Below, piece after piece: positions 33,321 to 40,214 of a DNA stretch of 64,000 bases. The notes under the pieces were generated by a model, which was given only the letters and a program-made list of their open reading frames with translations, did no database searches and was not told the origin of the DNA. The DNA is from DSNY01 sp016861185 (GTDB lineage: Bacteria; Pseudomonadota; Gammaproteobacteria; Burkholderiales; Burkholderiaceae_F). The first letter of the stretch is position 1, and every line of letters starts with the position of its first letter. A program made the translations under genes and the position numbers. The stretch lies in assembly GCA_030263275.1 (NCBI GenBank), contig SZOR01000032.1, forward strand, positions 19,170 to 83,169. The letters are read 5' to 3'.

Positions 33321-35012
33321 CTACGCGGCCTTTTTCTGGTCGCGCAGCTCGCGCCGCAGGATCTTGCCGACGTTGGTCTTCGGCAGGTCGGTGCGGAACT
33401 CGATGTACTTGGGCTTCTTGTAGCCGGTCAGGTTCTCCTTGCAGAACTCCTGCAGGTCGCGCTCGGTGAGCGCCGGGTCCTTCTTCACGACGAAGAGCTT
33501 GACCGCCTCGCCCGAATGCTCGTCGGGCACGCCGACCGCCGCGCATTCGAGCACGCCCGGATGCATCGCGATCACGCCTTCGATCTCGTTCGGGTACACG
33601 TTGAAGCCCGACACCAGGATCATGTCCTTCTTGCGATCGACGATCTTGGTGTAGCCCTCGGCGTCCATGATGCCGATGTCGCCGGTGCGGAAGAAGCCAT
33701 CCGGCGTCATCACCTTCGCGGTCTCGTCCGGGCGGTTCCAATAGCCCGCCATCACCTGCGGCCCGCGGATCGCGATCTCGCCGGTCGCGCCCACCGGCAG
33801 CTTGTTGCCGGCGTCGTCGAGGATCGCGATCTCGGTCGACGGCACCGGCAGCCCGATGGTTCCGGTGAACTTGTCGGTATCCGAGCGGTTCGCGGTGGCC
33901 ACCGGCGAGGTCTCCGACAGTCCGTAGCCTTCCGCGATCGGGCAGCCGGTCACCTTCAGCCAGCGCTGCGCGACCGCCTCCTGCACCGCCATGCCGCCGC
34001 CCGCGGTCAGGATCAGCCGCGAGAAGTCGAGCTTCTTGAAGTCCTCGTTGTTCAGCAGCGCGTTGAACAGCGTATTGACCGCCGGGAAGACGTGGAACTT
34101 GTATTTCGACAGTTCCTTGACGAAGCCGGGGATGTCGCGCGGGTTCGGAATCAGCAGGCACTGCCCCCCGATGCGCATCGACATCATCGCGCACACCGTC
34201 AGCGCGAAGATGTGATACAGCGGCAGCGCGGTCACGGTGAGCGGATACTCGCCGGGCTTGAGCTTCTTCAGCGCCGGCTGGTACCACGCCTCACACTGCA
34301 GCATGTTGGCGATGATGTTGCGGTGGAGCAGCGTCGCGCCCTTGCTCACGCCGGTCGTGCCGCCGGTGTACTGCAGGAAAGCGACGTCGTCGTGGCCGAC
34401 TTCGACCGCCTTCAGCGTCATCCGATGGCCGTCGGCGAGCACCTCGAGGAAGCGCTGCGCGCTCGGCAGCGAGTACTCGGGCACCATCTTCTTCACGTTG
34501 CGCACGACGAAGTTGACCAGCAGGCCCTTGACGAAGCCGAGCATGTCGCCCATCGCGCAGACGACCACGGTCTTGGTCGGCACCTTGTCGAGCACCTGCT
34601 GCAGCGTGGTGGCGAAGTTCTCTAGGATGAAGATCGCGTCGGCGCCCGAGTCCTTCAGTTGATGCTCCAGTTCGCGCGGCGTGTACAGCGGATTGACGTT
34701 GACGACGGTGCAGCCCGCGCGCAGCACGCCGCACAGCACGACCGGGTATTGCAGGACGTTGGGCAGCATGATCGCGACGCGCTTGCCCTTGCCGAAGCCC
34801 TTGCTCTGCAGCCAGGCGCCGATCGCGGCCGACTGCTCGTCGAGCTGGCGGTAGGTCAGCGTCGCGCCCATGCAGGTGTAGGCCGGCAGCGCGCTGTACT
34901 TCTTGAACGCCTCGTCGAGCAACTGCACGAGCGACTTGTACTGGTTGTAGTCGATGTCCGCGGGCACGCCCGGCGGATAGTGCTTCAACCAGAAGCGGTC
35001 GTTGGCTCCCAT
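33321..35012 (-). CDS. fadD: Long-chain-fatty-acid--CoA ligase
   Basis: FadD activates fatty acids to acyl-CoA at the inner membrane. The 563-residue protein has the AMP-binding P-loop YTGGTTGVSKGATLLH at about 215, GYGLSETSPV at about 360, the TGDIGIMDAEGYTKIVDRKKDMI hinge at about 445, and the C-terminal catalytic lysine in LPKTNVGKILRRELR. The start MGANDRFWLKHYPPGVPADI follows AAGGAGACATTG. It is a single-gene unit with its own terminator. Confidence 0.95.
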   Translation of the reverse strand: MGANDRFWLKHYPPGVPADIDYNQYKSLVQLLDEAFKKYSALPAYTCMGATLTYRQLDEQSAAIGAWLQSKGFGKGKRVAIMLPNVLQYPVVLCGVLRAGCTVVNVNPLYTPRELEHQLKDSGADAIFILENFATTLQQVLDKVPTKTVVVCAMGDMLGFVKGLLVNFVVRNVKKMVPEYSLPSAQRFLEVLADGHRMTLKAVEVGHDDVAFLQYTGGTTGVSKGATLLHRNIIANMLQCEAWYQPALKKLKPGEYPLTVTALPLYHIFALTVCAMMSMRIGGQCLLIPNPRDIPGFVKELSKYKFHVFPAVNTLFNALLNNEDFKKLDFSRLILTAGGGMAVQEAVAQRWLKVTGCPIAEGYGLSETSPVATANRSDTDKFTGTIGLPVPSTEIAILDDAGNKLPVGATGEIAIRGPQVMAGYWNRPDETAKVMTPDGFFRTGDIGIMDAEGYTKIVDRKKDMILVSGFNVYPNEIEGVIAMHPGVLECAAVGVPDEHSGEAVKLFVVKKDPALTERDLQEFCKENLTGYKKPKYIEFRTDLPKTNVGKILRRELRDQKKAA

Positions 35013-35186
35013 CAATGTCTCCTTCCTCGTTATGTCTTCTGTCCGCGCGACCCGTTGCGGGCGGGGCGCGCCGATGATAGCCGGCGGCGCCCGGCTTGCG
35101 TTTGCGGCAGGGGTCCGGCCATGCGCGCGGACACACTCGCGTAAACCCTGAGTTCTCGCGGCGATGCGAGCCCCCGGGCGCGGCGG

Positions 35187-36329
35187 TCAACCGCGCCGGG
35201 CGCCGACGGCCGCCGTCGCATCGGCCGCGGACGGCGCGAGCGCGCGCAGTTCGGCCTCGCGTTCGGCCTTGGCAAGCGCAGCGAGCCGCCTGACCTCGGC
35301 GTAGAAGCGGCGCAGGTCGCCGCCCTGCTGCTCGAGCATCGCTTCGAAGGCGGGCACGAGATCGTGGTACGCGCCGACCGCGGCCAGATGGGCGTTGCCG
35401 AGCGCCTGCGCGAAGAAGCGGTCGTAGCCCGCCCAGCCGTCCCAGCGCGTTTCCTTGAGGCGCGCGTATTCGCGCTGCAGGTCCGCGAAGATCGCGCGCT
35501 TGCGCTCGCGCTTTTCCGCGTCGGTTCCGTGCGCGTAGGCTTCGTCGAGCCGCCGCCGGTGCGCGAGCAGCAGCCCGACGAAGTCCGCGCGGCGCGCCTC
35601 GAAGCGCGCGTACTCGGCGCGCAGCTTGTCGTCGCCGTGCGCGGCCAGCCAGCGGCGCACGCCGATGCGCTCGACCGCGGTGGCGAAGCTCTCGTTGAAC
35701 ACCGTGTCGTCCTTCACGTAGACGACCTGATGCGCCAGCTCGTGGAAGATCATCCGCGCGAGTTCCCCGTCGGGATAGCCGATGAAGGTGTTCAGCAGCG
35801 GATCGCCGCCCAACCAGTCCATCCAGCCGAGCGTCGAGTACGCTGGCACCGGCCCGACGTGAACGTCGTAGCCCTCGGCGTGCAGCTCGGCCGCCAGCGC
35901 CTGCGCGTCGTCGCGGTCGAAGTAACCGCGATACGACGCGCAGCCGAACAGCGGATAGCACCAGGTCTTCAGTCGCAGCGACAGCTCGGGCGCGGCGAAC
36001 ACGTTCCAGACGACCGCCGGCCGCTTCAGGTCGGCGTACGCGGTGTAGCTGCGATTGTCGGGCAGGCCCAGCTCGCTCGACGCGAACGCGCGGATCGCAC
36101 GCGCGCGCTCGAGCCGCTGTTTGAGCGACGCCGGCGCGGCCGGGTCGGCGAGCCAGTCGTCGATCGGGCGCGCCGCCGCGAGCAGCGACAGGTGCCCGTG
36201 CGCGGCCTGCGCGTAGTAGCCGAACGTGCTGCAGCCGGCGCCGGCCGCCGCCAGCGCGGCCAGCGCGAGCGCTGCGCATGCGCGGCCGAGGTTCGTCCTG
36301 GGCATCAGCTTGCGGAGCCGGGAAAGCAC
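35187..36329 (-). CDS. Putative zinc aminopeptidase lipoprotein (PF10023 type)
   Basis: The protein has a signal ending in a lipobox (LAAAGAGCSTF). The mature domain contains the zinc motif MIFHELAHQVVY with a downstream Glu in FNESFATAVERIG, plus DNRSYTAYADLKRPAVVWNVF, conserved in the bacterial 'predicted aminopeptidase' family. It probably acts in the periplasm at the outer membrane. The frame starts with GTG at 36329; an ATG at 36305 is an equally good start, since neither has a clear ribosome site. Confidence 0.85.
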   Translation of the reverse strand: MLSRLRKLMPRTNLGRACAALALAALAAAGAGCSTFGYYAQAAHGHLSLLAAARPIDDWLADPAAPASLKQRLERARAIRAFASSELGLPDNRSYTAYADLKRPAVVWNVFAAPELSLRLKTWCYPLFGCASYRGYFDRDDAQALAAELHAEGYDVHVGPVPAYSTLGWMDWLGGDPLLNTFIGYPDGELARMIFHELAHQVVYVKDDTVFNESFATAVERIGVRRWLAAHGDDKLRAEYARFEARRADFVGLLLAHRRRLDEAYAHGTDAEKRERKRAIFADLQREYARLKETRWDGWAGYDRFFAQALGNAHLAAVGAYHDLVPAFEAMLEQQGGDLRRFYAEVRRLAALAKAEREAELRALAPSAADATAAVGARRG

Positions 36330-36362
36330 GGCGCCGATTCTGCCGCACGCAGGCGGCGTTGT

Positions 36363-37838
36363 TCAGGCGTGCGCGCGCAGCACCTGGACGCGGCGCAGCT
36401 TGCCGCTCCTGGGGTCGCGCTGCGGACCGGCGTGTTCGATCGAAACGCGCACGTGGCTGAGGCCCTGCGCGCCGAGGTGCGCGCGCAGCGCGTGCAACAC
36501 GCGCCGGCCGCAGCCGCGTTCGCCGCCTCCCAGGCGAACGCCGAGCACGCCGGCGTCCGGCTGCACGAGCTGGAAATCGTTGACGCCCGCCTCGTCCTCC
36601 ATCACCGTGCACAGCACGAGCGGCAGCAGTTTGACCGCGGCGCCGTCGGCGCGCGGATAGACGAGCACGTCGTCGTGCCGCCCTTCGACGGTCAGCGAAG
36701 GCAGCGCGCAGCCGCACGGGCAGGGGTCGCGGTCGAGCGTCACCGAGTCGCCCAGCGCGTAGCGGATCAGCGGCTGCACGCGGTTGACGAGGTTGGTCAG
36801 CAGGACCGTATGCGAAGGCACGCCGGGCGGCACGGGGCGATGGCGCGCGTCGACCGGCTCCAGCACCACCCAGTCGGCGTTCAGATGCAGCCGCCCGTGC
36901 GCGCACTCCCAGCCGATCGACAGGAACTCGGAAGCGCCGTAGCCGCTGCGCACCGTGCAGCCGAACACGCGGGCAAGCCGCGCGCGCACGGGCGGCGGCA
37001 GGCACTCGCCACCGGTCCAGATCTCGCGCAGCGCAAGCCGCAGCCGGCCCGCCTCTTGTTCGTCGGCCAGCATTTCGGCGGCGGTCGGATAGGTCGCGAG
37101 CAGCGCCGGCTGGTAGGTGTTCAACTCGGCGACGAGTCCCGCGACCGGCTGCAGCAGCGAAAACGCGCGGGTCGTCGGCGCGAGCCACGGATACAGCAGG
37201 ACGAGCCGCCGCAGCGTCGCGATGCCGGCGAAGTGCCCGTCGATCGCCGCGACCAGCGCATAGCGCTGCGTCGGCGCCCAAGCGGCCGCTGCGCCGGCCG
37301 CGGCGTTGGCGGCGCGGAAGCGCAGCAGCTCGAGCGCGTCGTACACGGCGAGCGCGCGGCCGTCGTGAACGAAGTAGCCGGGCTCACCGAGCGTTCCGGA
37401 ACTGCTCCACACCGCGTAGCGGCCGAGGAAAGGCCGGCCGATGCGACGCGGGTCGGCGACGAAGCGCGTGACGCCGCTGCGAGTCACTGCAGGATCGGTG
37501 GCGACCTCGTCGAAGTGTTCCATCAGCGCGCGCTTGTGCACGACCGGCAGCCGGTCGAGTCCGACCGTGCCGGTCGGCGGCAGGTCGCGATACAGCGCGC
37601 GGTAGTAGGGTGAATGAGCGCGCGCGAACTCGATCGTCGCGCGCAGCCGCGCGTCGCGCCGCGCGCCGATCTCCTCCGCCGGCAGCCGGCCGCCGAGCCA
37701 GGTCTCCCATCCGGCCTGCGCCGCGTAGAGCGGATCGACGAACGGGACCGCCGGCGCAACCCCGGACTCGATCCGGAGGGGCGGATCGGCACGGCGTCGC
37801 GAGCGTGACGCCTTCGCTGCGCTGAGATCCGGGTTCAT
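36363..37838 (-). CDS. PaaK/CapK-like adenylate-forming enzyme
   Basis: The 491-residue protein resembles phenylacetate-CoA ligase and CapK-type AMP-binding proteins. An N-terminal helix region (LRATIEFARAHSPYYRALY) precedes VWSSSGTLGEPGYFVHDG (the degenerate phosphate loop), LATYPTAAEMLADEQ, REIWTGGECLPPPVRARL, GCTVRSGYGASEFLSIGWEC and LLTNLVNRVQPLIRYALGDS. A CPCG motif (DPCPCGCALPSL) follows, as in PaaK relatives. It likely activates an aromatic or other acid; the substrate is unknown and no pathway genes are adjacent. Confidence 0.82.
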   Translation of the reverse strand: MNPDLSAAKASRSRRRADPPLRIESGVAPAVPFVDPLYAAQAGWETWLGGRLPAEEIGARRDARLRATIEFARAHSPYYRALYRDLPPTGTVGLDRLPVVHKRALMEHFDEVATDPAVTRSGVTRFVADPRRIGRPFLGRYAVWSSSGTLGEPGYFVHDGRALAVYDALELLRFRAANAAAGAAAAWAPTQRYALVAAIDGHFAGIATLRRLVLLYPWLAPTTRAFSLLQPVAGLVAELNTYQPALLATYPTAAEMLADEQEAGRLRLALREIWTGGECLPPPVRARLARVFGCTVRSGYGASEFLSIGWECAHGRLHLNADWVVLEPVDARHRPVPPGVPSHTVLLTNLVNRVQPLIRYALGDSVTLDRDPCPCGCALPSLTVEGRHDDVLVYPRADGAAVKLLPLVLCTVMEDEAGVNDFQLVQPDAGVLGVRLGGGERGCGRRVLHALRAHLGAQGLSHVRVSIEHAGPQRDPRSGKLRRVQVLRAHA

Positions 37839-37967
37839 CGGGGCCTGCCTGATTCACCGCCCTGCATCCAGTCTGCTGCGCATCGACGCGCGCCGCCTAT
37901 GCCGCATCGGCGCGATCGCCGACGGCCGCGCGATTCGGCTCCGAAACCCCGCGCCGAATTCACCGCG

Positions 37968-37990
37968 AAAGGCAGACCTTTTCTGCCTTT
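37968..37990. promoter_or_regulatory. Perfect hairpin AAAGGCAGA-N5-TCTGCCTTT before a small stress-region gene
   Basis: A 9-bp perfect inverted repeat with a CCTTT loop lies 48 bp before the 69-codon gene at 38038. No U-run follows, so it is more likely an operator or leader structure than a terminator. GTAGGAATCCGCCTGACACTA downstream may hold the promoter, but no clear consensus was found. Confidence 0.4.
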
Positions 37991-38037
37991 GTAGGAATCC
38001 GCCTGACACTACAGTGCAAGTGCGTCGGGAGGAAGCC

Positions 38038-38247
38038 ATGGCAACCAGCACTTTGCGCGACACACAGGCGGCCGAACTGGCCCAACGGCTCGACCCGATC
38101 ACCTCGCGTCTGTGGATGCTGCGCGGCGGCGCAGCGGCGCTGCTCGCCGACCGGCTCGCCGCCGGAATCGTGCTCGCACCGCAGCCGCTCGCACACGACG
38201 ACGAAGCCAAACTGCCGTCGATCGGCGCGGGCGTGCTGCTGCACTGA
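38038..38247 (+). CDS. Small hypothetical protein
   Basis: The 69-residue product starts MATSTLRDTQAAELAQRLD and is helical and Ala/Leu-rich in the middle (LWMLRGGAAALLADRLAAG). No family is recognised. GGGAGGAAGCC before the ATG is a good ribosome site. It sits between the hairpin at 37968 and the RaiA-cold-shock fusion gene, at the edge of the stress gene region. Confidence 0.55.
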   Translation: MATSTLRDTQAAELAQRLDPITSRLWMLRGGAAALLADRLAAGIVLAPQPLAHDDEAKLPSIGAGVLLH

Positions 38248-38293
38248 CGCAGCGCCTTCCGCTTGCAGACTGGCACGGAGGCCGGCCGCGATC

Positions 38294-38307
38294 GTGACGC
38301 CGGTCAA
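38294..38307. promoter_or_regulatory. FNR/CRP-type site upstream of the RaiA-cold-shock gene
   Basis: GTGACGCCGGTCAA is one base from the palindrome TTGAC-N4-GTCAA. A GAGAAT hexamer at 38329-38334 is placed as the -10 of a class II FNR promoter (site centre at -41.5). That puts transcription start about 30 bases before the ATG at 38371. Confidence 0.5.
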
Positions 38308-38370
38308 GGCGGTGCGCGTTCGCGTGCCGAGAATGACTCATGGGATCGTCCCCGGACAGAAGGAGGTTCC

Positions 38371-38898
38371 ATGAGACTTCCGGTGCAGATCACCTTCCGC
38401 GACATGGACCGTTCGCCCGCGCTCGAGGCGGCGATCCGCGAGAAGACCGACAAACTCGAGCGCGTGACGCCGGATCTGGTCGCCTGCCGCGTCACCATCG
38501 CGCAGGAAGCGCGCCACCAGCACCAGGGCCGCGCGATCTCGGTGCGGCTCGACATCACGACGCGCGGCAAGGAGTTCGCGTTCACGCGCAAGCACCACGA
38601 AGATGCCTTCGTCGCCGCGCGCGATGCGTTCGACGCGGCGCGCCGCGTGCTGCAGGACGAACTGCACCAGCGCCGCGGCGACGTCAAGCAGCACGCGCCG
38701 ACGCAGCGCGGCGTGGTCGCGCGCGTCGACGAACGCGGCGGTTTCGGCTTCATCGAGGCCGACGACGGTCGCGAGCTGTACTTCTCAAGAGAGAACGTCG
38801 TGCATCCCGACTTCGACCGCCTGCGAATCGGCACGCGCGTCGAGTTCCTCGAAGAAGCCGGCGCCGAAGGCCCGCAGGCGAAGCGCGTGCACGCCTGA
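38371..38898 (+). CDS. Ribosome hibernation factor domain (RaiA/HPF) fused to a cold-shock domain
   Basis: The 175-residue protein has an N-terminal RaiA/HPF S30AE domain (about 1-100: LPVQITFRDMDRSPALEAAI, KLERVTPDLVACRVTIAQE, ISVRLDITTRGKEF). A C-terminal CspA-like domain follows (about 113-172: RGVVARVDERGGFGFIEADD, with RNP1-like GFGFIE and ELYFSRENV). RaiA/HPF domains bind the 30S decoding centre and silence ribosomes; the cold-shock domain binds RNA. The fusion would couple ribosome dormancy to RNA binding. AAGGAGGTTCC precedes the ATG, and an FNR-type site lies upstream. Confidence 0.92.
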   Translation: MRLPVQITFRDMDRSPALEAAIREKTDKLERVTPDLVACRVTIAQEARHQHQGRAISVRLDITTRGKEFAFTRKHHEDAFVAARDAFDAARRVLQDELHQRRGDVKQHAPTQRGVVARVDERGGFGFIEADDGRELYFSRENVVHPDFDRLRIGTRVEFLEEAGAEGPQAKRVHA

Positions 38899-38989
38899 GC
38901 GCGGTGCCGGCGAGGAAGTTAACCGCGATCAAACCGGCGGCGCGCGCCGCGCGTAGGGTAGGCGCAGGCAGCGAACGCAGGAGAACGGG

Positions 38990-39262
38990 ATGGCGACTTC
39001 CCAACCGATCGAAAGCGAAGAAACCCGCATCGTCGCGCGTCCCGACGGCTTCTACTGGCTCGCCGACGAGGGCCGGCGCGAGGTGGGCCCGTTCGCGACC
39101 GCAGCCGACGCGGTCGCGGACATGCGTTCGACCGGAGAGAACGACCTCGAGCCGGAAGAAACGCGCGAGGAAGCCGAAGCCGAAATCGGCATCGCCGACT
39201 GGATCGATCCCGAAACGGGTTTGCCCGCCGAAGAGGCGCGGACGCACATCGAGGACCATTGA
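38990..39262 (+). CDS. Small acidic hypothetical protein
   Basis: The 90-residue product is strongly acidic. Its N-terminal half, RPDGFYWLADEGRREVGPFA ... ADAVADMRS, looks like a small sandwich domain. The C-terminal half is an EEA-rich helix followed by IGIADWIDPETGLPAEE. No named family is recognised. AGGAG lies seven bases upstream of the ATG. It is 91 bp after the RaiA-cold-shock gene on the same strand. Confidence 0.6.
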   Translation: MATSQPIESEETRIVARPDGFYWLADEGRREVGPFATAADAVADMRSTGENDLEPEETREEAEAEIGIADWIDPETGLPAEEARTHIEDH

Positions 39263-39267
39263 AGTCC

Positions 39268-39335
39268 CGCTGCCCCCTTTGAAATCCTCCCTGCCCCATT
39301 CTTGAATCCCCCCTGCCCCCTTTACGAAAGGGGGG
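39268..39335. repeat. C-rich dispersed repeat with hairpin between convergent genes (copy 1)
   Basis: Iterations of an AATCCYCCCTGCCCC unit lead into a perfect CCCCCTTT-ACG-AAAGGGGG hairpin (39316-39334). Copy 2 is at 48628-48683. Both lie between convergent genes, so they may act as bidirectional terminators spread by a repeat mechanism. Confidence 0.7.
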
Positions 39336-39348
39336 TGAGGCAGGCGGG

Positions 39349-40194
39349 TCAGGCACCGTCGACGACGAGAAGGGGTACGCCGTGTTCGGCGGCGAGCCGA
39401 GTCCAATCCGCGAGCGCGGCTTCGTCGGTCCGCCCTTGCCCCCGGACATGATCCGGGGTCAGGATGCCGGCCTTCGACATACTCAGGACGCTGCGCGGAA
39501 CGACGAGCAGGCGTTCACGCCTCGCCTGCAGGGCCACGGCGGCGGCGCGCGCGGTCGGCGCGCAGCGCGTGCGCCGTGCATTCGCCGGCAGCCCCTGCGC
39601 CGCATCGCGTTCGGCCTCGAGCGCGATCAGCTCTTCGCCCGCGGCGGCGGCGATTCGCGCGGCAATCGTCTGCGCTGCCTCGTCCGGCCGCGTCACGACC
39701 ACCACCACCGGGCCGCGCGTGCGTCGCAGGCGGCGCGGCAGGATCAGTTGCCCGGCAGCGGGCACCTCGCGCGGCGGCAACCAGCGCGCGAGCGGATCGG
39801 CCGGTTCCAGCAGCGCCAGCAGATCGTCGGCCGCCGTGCGCGCGAGCGACGCCGCCGGATCGCCGCGCAGGATCTCGAACTCGCACGGCACGCCCGCGCG
39901 CGCGGCGATCGCGCGCAGCCGCCGCTGCGCCGCCGCCGCCATCGCCAGGTAATCGTCGAGCAGCCGCTCCGGTGCAAGCGGCCGCCACGCCGCGCCCGGC
40001 CCGATCTCGCGCGCAAACGGCAGCCGCGCGTAGTCGTACAGCGCGGCGTTTTCGACGAAAAGCGCAAGCAGTTCCGCATCGAGCCAGCGCGCCAGCGCGG
40101 CCGCCGCTTCGAGGGCGGGCCCGGGCGCGTCGCCGGATGCGAGGCTCAGCACGACGCGCCGGAACGTGATGCGCGTGGTCGTCGTGGTGCTCAT
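39349..40194 (-). CDS. Universal stress protein-like protein
   Basis: The 281-residue protein begins with a UspA-like half: FRRVVLSLASGDAPGPALEA, AAALARWLDAELLALFVENA (about 12-50), then an AMP-pocket-like EILRGDPAASLARTA (about 113). The second half is degenerate (GPVVVVVTRPDEAAQ, LLVVPRSVLSM, HGVPLLVVDGA). It is probably a tandem Usp with one eroded domain. CAGGAGCTCGCG precedes the ATG. It is the last gene of the host-attachment/Lon-like operon, 20 bp after the protease gene. Confidence 0.75.
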   Translation of the reverse strand: MSTTTTTRITFRRVVLSLASGDAPGPALEAAAALARWLDAELLALFVENAALYDYARLPFAREIGPGAAWRPLAPERLLDDYLAMAAAAQRRLRAIAARAGVPCEFEILRGDPAASLARTAADDLLALLEPADPLARWLPPREVPAAGQLILPRRLRRTRGPVVVVVTRPDEAAQTIAARIAAAAGEELIALEAERDAAQGLPANARRTRCAPTARAAAVALQARRERLLVVPRSVLSMSKAGILTPDHVRGQGRTDEAALADWTRLAAEHGVPLLVVDGA

Positions 40195-40214
40195 CGCGAG
40201 CTCCTGCGGCCGGC

